Shown: piece after piece, positions 61,785 through 64,000 of the stretch
How the letters are laid out: each line of letters starts with the position of its first letter
How positions within the stretch are numbered: the first letter of the stretch is position 1
Origin: Blastobasis lacticolella
Lineage: Eukaryota; Arthropoda; Insecta; Lepidoptera; Blastobasidae
Assembly (NCBI GenBank): GCA_905147135.1
Contig: LR990053.1
Location: 7,452,501 to 7,516,500 of the forward strand
Length of the DNA stretch: 64,000 nt
Direction of reading: 5' to 3'
Translations under genes and position numbers: made by a program
The notes under the pieces: model-generated
Told to the model about the DNA's origin: nothing
What the model saw: only the letters and a program-made list of their open reading frames with translations
Database searches by the model: none

Positions 61785-61990
61785 TAAATGCGAAAGTTTG
61801 TGTATGTGTGTGTGTGTGTTTGTTACCTCTTCACGCCTAAACGGATGAATGTATTTAGATGGAATTTGGTAAGTAGCTAGATTAGGGTCAGGAATAACGC
61901 ATACTACACTACGCTACTTTTTTACCCCCCACCCCCGTTCTACGCGATATAACGTGTAGTCCACGAGGGCGGATCCGTGGACGGAAAGCT
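61785..61990. repeat. Dispersed repeat with GT microsatellite
   Basis: AAATGCGAAAGTTTGTGT followed by TGTGTGTGTGTGTG and ending GGACGGAAAGCTAGTCA, the ends of a very common lepidopteran non-coding repeat. Confidence 0.6.
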
Positions 61991-62277
61991 AGTCATCGAT
62001 ATTCTCTACTTTTACTTTCATAATATTCTTATAAGATTCGAAAAGCACTATATGATATGAGGACGATAAAATTAGTGAGTAAAAAATTTTTATGTTTGGA
62101 TGTTTGTATGTTGTCTGAAAGTACTGAACCAATTTTAGTACTGATCCCGCGGGATAATACAGATATCCGTACTGTGCGTGGGTGAAAGCCGCGGGGAACA
62201 GGCTGGAATCCATAATAATAAGTAGGCAATAAATGTATTCAGGGTTCCAAGTGATAATTATCATTGATAATTAGAAG

Positions 62278-62395
62278 CGTCGCTGGTCCAGTGGCAGCGT
62301 AGTCGGACCGATAACCAAGGTTAAGCAATGCTCGCAATGTCCGAAAACTAGATGGGTGACGGTTTCGTACTTTGAGGCTTGTCGAACTTTAGCAC
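62278..62395 (+). repeat. 5S-rRNA-derived SINE fragment
   Basis: AAGGTTAAGCAATGCTCG followed about 20 bp later by CTAGATGGGTGACGG corresponds to the middle and 3' half of 5S rRNA (…AAGTTAAGC… TAGATGGGTGACC…). It is preceded by CGCTGGTCCAGTGGCAGCG, which resembles a tRNA A-box region. Too diverged to be a functional 5S gene. Confidence 0.7.
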
Positions 62396-62469
62396 CACAA
62401 TGAGCTCGACACTCTTATGATCATATTACTATAATATACTTTCTTGAGAACCTTGAAGACGGAGCAACC

Positions 62470-62665
62470 TTATAGGTTTATACATATAAGAGGATGCCAG
62501 ATGTTAGGGCTTTTAGGATCATGATAATCTTTGAATATCTCCATAGTTTTGGGTACAGAGAATCTCAGTATACAGTTGAACAAATGTGTCAAAAGCATTA
62601 TTGCCTTGTATGGCAATTGTATTAAGACGTCTGCAGTAATGAGATCAAGAGGCACCTTATCCCGA
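62470..62665 (-). pseudogene. Jockey-type LINE reverse-transcriptase remnant
   Basis: The minus strand reads DLITADVLIQLPYKAIMLLT, then HLFNCILRF, matching the conserved start of jockey-clade reverse transcriptases. It degenerates downstream. No full element is present. Confidence 0.7.
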
Positions 62666-62949
62666 TGTAGTGTATAACAGTGTAAGTGTAACGGATGAAA
62701 ATGAAATAAAAATGAAAATAAAAACTGGGGTCTTAGTATACAACAGATATGTCTTTGATATGCATTAAGCAATGAAACTCCATGCCATACCACTGTTTAT
62801 AGCTGGTTTTAGTAATTGGCTTTCTCACTGAACTTTTGTCTATGAAGAACTAGTTATCTATTTAAACATTTGTTATTTTATACAGACGAGGGATTGCTTA
62901 GGATAAATTTTACTATAAATAATTTATCCCAAATTTTAAACCATATAAT

Positions 62950-63321
62950 GTGTTATTCTCCAATATCTGCACAATTTTATCAGGAATATCAAATGTCAAA
63001 AAACGAAATCTTGCACTGCTAGGCTGGCCAACTGCCCTATATGTTATAGGCGTTCCATATTTCAGATGTCATTTTTGTCGTGTACTGTATTTCAGTAAGG
63101 AAAATATAATATTCACCCTCTCCTACTTATACTACTACTTCTTATTGCAGGTAAGGGGTGTTTATTATTGATTTTAAATTTTCTAAGAGATGATAAACAT
63201 TTTATGATACAACTAATAACCGTAACCCATATTTTTTTTCTAGAATCCTATAATTTTAGATCACATGTCCTGTAAAATGAGCATCAAGTGTTGGTCACCC
63301 TATCTACCAAAGAAATATTTT
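62950..63321 (+). CDS. Candidate terminal exons of an unidentified plus-strand gene
   Basis: A plus-strand frame (containing NLALLGWPTALYVIGVPYF and IIFTLSYLYYYFLLQ) is open to a CAG|GTAAGG donor at 63150. The next good acceptor (TTTTTTTTCTAG, ending 63243) resumes the same register for 26 codons to a TAG (63322-63324). The 93-bp intron is a typical insect length. AATAAA signals follow at about 63542-63580. The encoded piece is rich in hydrophobic and aromatic residues. The family and the upstream exons were not recognised. A second open frame (63288-63482) overlaps the end, so the model is uncertain. Confidence 0.25.
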
Positions 63322-64000
63322 TAGAGGCAGAGTACAGGTGGAAAACTTATAAAATCTGTAATTATACAAACAAACTGAAGACAAGGTCCAGATCTTTACC
63401 CAATTTGATGTTGGATGATTTTAATCTAAACATCTATTTTATGGCAAAACCCTTCACTAATGTGGAGGAGACTCAAGTGTGATAGTAACATAAATATGCA
63501 TGGTTATAATAAAAACAATATGACAGCGCTTCAAGCTGATAAATAAATAAAAACAATGTGTAGCCTCACATGTAAAACTGAAATAAAAATACACTCCACT
63601 TGGGACACTCAAGCCTACTATTAATTGTGAAAACCCTTTCTGTTTCTACCTACCTAATCCATTAATTATAATGATATTATTTTTTCAACATATATAATTT
63701 TTTAAATGGGTGTTGTGTTACGTTGGTGATATTAGAAAGCACATTAGCAGTAATGGGTGTCCAATGAGTGGGGTTTGAAGATGTAATATACATTTTACAA
63801 AACCCGTAGTAGCTTAGATGGTACATCTTCAAATTAGTTGCTTATATAGTCAGGAATGCGAAAATTATTGAAGTGAAAGTATAGTAATAATAAAGTTGAC
63901 ATCATTAGGTGCACCTGCAATCACTACGGTACTAAAAGGTCATTTTACTTACTTTTACGAAATCTTTGCACTTATTCAGATAGTCCCTTTACTTTTCTTA

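Larger units (their letters stand above)
46517..64000. other. Intergenic region rich in repeats, right end of window
   Basis: Outside the listed elements (MITEs, SINEs, LINE and mariner fragments, the inverted-repeat element, the promoter-like block) this is AT-rich sequence. 46.6-47.4 kb, 47.9-49.2 kb, 52.5-53.3 kb, 55.7-56.9 kb, 59.0-61.4 kb and 63.6-64.0 kb show no feature I can support. Confidence 0.6.

Noticed and set aside
62306..62372. Possible 5S rRNA gene
   Set aside because: Only the middle and 3' half match, with many changes and no 5' end; better explained as a 5S-derived SINE.

Overview
The window is nuclear DNA from an insect, most likely a moth or butterfly. The reasons are a class-1 P4-ATPase gene with insect-like coding sequence split by long AT-rich introns, many dispersed repeats of lepidopteran type (tRNA-headed SINEs, repeats tailed with GAT triplets, decayed RTE and jockey LINEs, mariner remnants), and an errantivirus (env-bearing Ty3/gypsy retroelement). 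No bacterial gene organisation, CRISPR array or operon is present.

Host gene. The left half holds the 5' portion of one minus-strand gene, an ATP8B-type phospholipid flippase. Seven coding exons are joined by consistent GT-AG introns: 31873-31906 (start), 14305-14363, 13370-13582, 9179-9384, 5171-5301, 2089-2288 and 727-945. Together they give 354 codons, from the N-terminus through M1/M2, the actuator domain with its DGET loop, and M3/M4 with the PISL motif. The phosphorylation and nucleotide-binding domains and M5-M10 lie beyond the left edge. Two further short GC-rich reading frames (26598-26796 and 32067-32124) could be alternative first coding exons, because each can end in the same intron phase.

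Mobile element. Intron 1 (about 17.5 kb) carries a complete plus-strand errantivirus at 18070-25652, antisense to the host gene. It has 302-bp LTRs that read as identical, a 4-bp target duplication (AGAC), a tRNA-Ser-type primer site, gag, pol reached by a -1 slip at an A AAT TTT heptamer, and env. The env frame has no usable ATG of its own. A short leader exon with the first ATG of the transcript and a perfect donor, joined to an acceptor inside the 3' end of pol, would supply one in frame. No stop interrupts gag, pol or env, so this is a young, possibly still active copy.

Right half (about 32-64 kb). I see no securely identifiable gene. It is mostly AT-rich intergenic or far-upstream sequence packed with repeats: several families of SINE-like repeats, LINE fragments, a three-copy MITE family, a 975-bp foldback element with 16-bp subterminal repeats and an 8-bp target duplication, a second element with 63-bp terminal inverted repeats, and a 5S-rRNA-derived SINE. 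A few weak coding candidates remain: a 78-residue secreted-peptide-like frame at 54935-55171, an exon-like frame at 29686-29919, and two exons around a 93-bp intron near 63 kb. A CpG-rich, promoter-like patch lies at about 58.6-59.0 kb. All coordinates come from reading the sequence by eye. No database search was possible.
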